A DNA stretch of 32,287 nucleotides from Planctomycetota bacterium. Its GTDB lineage: Bacteria; Planctomycetota; Planctomycetia; Planctomycetales; Planctomycetaceae. The position numbers and the translations under genes are program-made. Shown here one piece after another: positions 29,814 to 32,287 of this stretch (position 1 is its first letter; each line of letters begins with the position of its first letter). The notes beneath the pieces were generated by a model. The model worked only from the letters and a program-made list of their open reading frames with translations. It searched no databases and was not told where the DNA came from. The stretch covers positions 1 to 32,287 of the forward strand of contig JAADHY010000029.1 of NCBI GenBank assembly GCA_013151585.1. Reading direction: 5' to 3'.

Positions 29814-32287
29814 ATGTTGATCGTGGGGTCCGTACGCAATCGGTCGTTTGTCTTGTCGGGAATCGCCCTTTTGTTGGGCGCCGCCGTTTCGTTGGGGGTG
29901 AGCCGTCTGGAGGAAACGCCGCCGCCCGAGAATCTGCTCCCCGCGGACGCGGTCGTCTTGTGTCAATGGGATGGATTTACCGCTCACGAGGCGGCTTGGC
30001 GACAGACGGCTGCGTATGAAGCACTGGTCGAAAGCGGGTGCGCCGACTTCGCCAAGAAGCTGGCCGAAGGACTATTGGCGCAGGCTCCGCCCGACGTTGC
30101 CACGCTGCTGGAAGACGCTGTCGGGTCGGTGATAAGTAAAGGGGTTTCGTTCGCGATCGCTCTGAATGGAGGCCAGGGACCGCCCACGCCCTTTGCTGTT
30201 CTGGTTCTCCACCGATCCTCTCGGCTGGCGGCGGAGTTGCAGCGATTGGTCCGCCAGGCCGCTGGACCGCGAGTCGAATGGCAGGAGAAAAAGATCAACG
30301 GCCGTCAGGTCGTCTGGGCGGCTCTGCCGCGGACGCCGAACGTCGAAGCAGGCTGGTGGTCCGAGGGAGAGCACTTGGTCATCGCCATCGGCATTCAAGC
30401 CATCGAAAGGGCCACGTCCGTCGCGGCCGGAACGACTCCGAACGTTACTCACACCCAACTTTGGAAGACGTATCACGCCCGGAAACGGGCCGGCGTCGAG
30501 CGGACCTGGTTCGGCTGGTTCGATTTCCGCCGACTGCGCGAAGCCGTTCAGGATATTCCGGTTCCCGCTCGCCGGGGCGACGGGCAGCCGATTCGTGTTG
30601 GCCAAATCATCGAAGCTTTCGGGCTGGACCGTGTCGGCACGATCGTCAGTTGGAGCGGCTTGGAGGGCCGGGCCATCCGGTCGGAAACGTTTGTGGAAGC
30701 ACCGGCACCGCGAACCGGTCTGCTGGCGCTCGCCGACCAGAAGCCCATGACATTGAAAGACCTGCCGCCGTTGCCCGCCGGGTCGCCCAGTTTCGCTGCT
30801 TGCCGATTCGATGCGAGTCGAGCTTACGACGAGGTGCTTCGTTCAGTCCGCCGCTTCCTGGAGTTAGCGCCTGCCGACGCGCAGCGAGAGGCTGAAGCGC
30901 TCATCGCAAGCCTTTCCGACAAGCTCGGTTTTGATCCGAAGGCCGATTTGTGCGACTCGCTAGGCGACGTTTTCTGTCTGTACGCGGACCCGAACCAAGG
31001 GGGGCTGTTTCCCGGATTCGGGCTTGTCGTCAAGGTGGATGATTCCGAACGACTGCGATCGACCGTCGACCTGTTGCTGCGGCGGCTGCAGGACGTGGCC
31101 GGCCGAGACGTGACGATTCAACGCACGACGAAAGGCGGACGGGAGCTGATCGGCTTCACGTTCCGCCAAGGGGTCCCGCTAGGCGCATTTGCCATCGGAC
31201 GCCGCTGGGCGTGCGTGGCGTTAAGTACGCAATCCGTCGAGAGTTTCTTCCTGCGTGTCGACGGCAAATTGGACTCGTGGCGACCATCGGCCGAATACGA
31301 AGAGGTACTGAACGCGGTTCCGAAACAGTTCACCCAGATCGCTCTCGGTGATCCCCGTCCCGGCTATAGAACTCTGTTGGGGGCTGCGCCTTTGCTGTTT
31401 TCAATCGCTCAGGCAGCACTGGATCGTGTGGGTCGCAGGACTATCGGGCCCATTGAGCTACCGGTGACGGCTGCCGACATCCCACCTGCCGAGTTGTTCG
31501 TTCGGCCGCTCTTTCCCAACGTGGCAGTGTGGACGGTCGAGGAGGACGGTTTCCGCGGCATCGCGCGGTACTCGCTGCCCGGGGCGCCGATCTTTGGTCA
31601 AATCGGCGCAGGAAGCACAGCGGCGACGACGGGAGTACTCGTCGCATTGTTACTTCCGGCCGTGCAGCAAGCTCGGGAGGCCGCCCGACGGACTCGGTCG
31701 CGCAACAATTTGAAGCAGCTCGGCTTGGCCTTGCACAACTATCACGACGCCTATGGCCGCTTCCCCGTCGGTACTCACCCGAATCCGAAGCTCCCGCCCG
31801 AGAAGCGACTGAGCTGGATGGCGGATGTTTTGCCGTTTGTCGAGCAAGCTCCTTTGTACGAACAGATCGACTTCGAAAAACCGTGGGACGACCCAGCGAA
31901 TCGCCGGGCTCTTTCGCGGCAAGTCTCTGTCTTTGTGAATCCCGGTCAGCGCGCTGGGCGGGGTCGGCACGGCGTCACTCATTACGTCGGGTTGGCCGGG
32001 CTCGGCCGCGATGCGCCCATGTTGCCGGTGACCAGTCGACGGGCGGGCGTGTTCGGGTACGACCGAATAGTGCGGATTCGGGATATCCGAGACGGAAGCT
32101 CCAACACGATGGCGGTTTCCGAAGCCAACAAGAAGCTCGGGCCCTGGGGAGCCGGCGGACCTTCCACGATTCGCGCATTGACCACCCGGCCTTGTATCAA
32201 CGGACCGGACGGAATCGGCGGGCCATTTCGCGGTGGCGTCAGCGTACTGTTCGTCGACGGCTCCGTCCGTTTCGTCAGCGAATCGAT
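29814..32287 (+). CDS. Large membrane-anchored protein with C-terminal DUF1559 domain (3' end outside window)
   Basis: The frame is open from ATG 29814 to the window end, giving at least 824 residues; AGGAGG precedes the ATG. An N-terminal hydrophobic segment (about 10-30, SFVLSGIALLLGAAVSLGV) is an anchor or signal. Residues about 35-600 are a mixed alpha/beta region that I cannot assign to a family, with repeated features such as FGWFDFRRL and ALGDPRPGY. At 607-644 comes GVLVALLLPAVQQAREAARR and NNLKQLGLALHNYHDAYGRFP, the hallmark of DUF1559 (SBP_bac_10), very abundant in planctomycetes. The DUF1559 end motif FRGGVSVLFVDGSVRFV lies at the window edge. In standard DUF1559 proteins this helix is the N-terminal pilin-like segment; here it follows a 600-residue region and lacks the prepilin cleavage site. 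Function unknown. Confidence 0.88.
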   Translation, partial: MLIVGSVRNRSFVLSGIALLLGAAVSLGVSRLEETPPPENLLPADAVVLCQWDGFTAHEAAWRQTAAYEALVESGCADFAKKLAEGLLAQAPPDVATLLEDAVGSVISKGVSFAIALNGGQGPPTPFAVLVLHRSSRLAAELQRLVRQAAGPRVEWQEKKINGRQVVWAALPRTPNVEAGWWSEGEHLVIAIGIQAIERATSVAAGTTPNVTHTQLWKTYHARKRAGVERTWFGWFDFRRLREAVQDIPVPARRGDGQPIRVGQIIEAFGLDRVGTIVSWSGLEGRAIRSETFVEAPAPRTGLLALADQKPMTLKDLPPLPAGSPSFAACRFDASRAYDEVLRSVRRFLELAPADAQREAEALIASLSDKLGFDPKADLCDSLGDVFCLYADPNQGGLFPGFGLVVKVDDSERLRSTVDLLLRRLQDVAGRDVTIQRTTKGGRELIGFTFRQGVPLGAFAIGRRWACVALSTQSVESFFLRVDGKLDSWRPSAEYEEVLNAVPKQFTQIALGDPRPGYRTLLGAAPLLFSIAQAALDRVGRRTIGPIELPVTAADIPPAELFVRPLFPNVAVWTVEEDGFRGIARYSLPGAPIFGQIGAGSTAATTGVLVALLLPAVQQAREAARRTRSRNNLKQLGLALHNYHDAYGRFPVGTHPNPKLPPEKRLSWMADVLPFVEQAPLYEQIDFEKPWDDPANRRALSRQVSVFVNPGQRAGRGRHGVTHYVGLAGLGRDAPMLPVTSRRAGVFGYDRIVRIRDIRDGSSNTMAVSEANKKLGPWGAGGPSTIRALTTRPCINGPDGIGGPFRGGVSVLFVDGSVRFVSES

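Overview
This window looks like chromosomal DNA from a member of the Planctomycetota, probably Pirellulales-like. The evidence is a large DUF1559 protein, two secreted arylsulfatase-type enzymes (one with a HEAT-like tail), an oversized multi-repeat secretin, and ribosomal proteins with acidic low-complexity tails. GC content looks high (judged by eye, not computed), and GTG starts are common. No tRNA, rRNA, insertion sequence or CRISPR array was seen.

Layout. (1) 1-5.7 kb: the end of a sulfatase (+), a membrane-anchored GAF-GGDEF diguanylate cyclase (-), a complete secreted sulfatase (+) and a small putative zinc metallopeptidase (-). (2) 5.7-22.3 kb, minus strand: a fused S10-spc-alpha ribosomal cluster, read from high to low coordinates as rpsJ, rplC, rplD, rplW, rplB, rpsS, rplV, rpsC, rplP, rpmC, rpsQ, rplN, rplX, rplE, rpsN, rpsH, rplF, rplR, rpsE, rplO, secY, map, rpmJ, rpsM, rpsK, rpoA, rplQ. 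(3) 22.3-23.0 kb: a divergent intergenic region with a sigma70-like promoter for rpsJ. (4) 23.0-32.3 kb: a frameshifted giant secretin (+), a lipoprotein (+), a convergent BON-domain secreted protein (-) that overlaps the lipoprotein gene, and a large membrane-anchored protein ending in a DUF1559 pilin-like domain (+), cut by the window edge.

How the genes work together. The central cluster makes ribosomal subunits, the RNA polymerase alpha subunit, the SecY translocon and N-terminal methionine aminopeptidase from one transcription direction. rpmD, adk, infA and rpsD, frequent members of this cluster in other bacteria, are not at their usual places. Gene packing is loose in several places. 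There are two terminator-like hairpins inside the cluster (after rpsJ and after rplV), a perfect 20-bp palindrome plus a second hairpin between rplP and rpmC, and a 62-nt out-of-frame rpsC/rplP overlap with its own Shine-Dalgarno sequence. The secretin, lipoprotein and BON genes look like an outer-membrane channel module.

Most unusual points: long acidic tails on L17, L4 and S17, with the L17 tail ending in a basic/aromatic peptide; the possible attenuators inside the ribosomal cluster; a secretin with about nine N-type repeats and a frame break in its core; and the DUF1559 pilin-like segment placed at the end of an approximately 600-residue protein instead of at its N-terminus.
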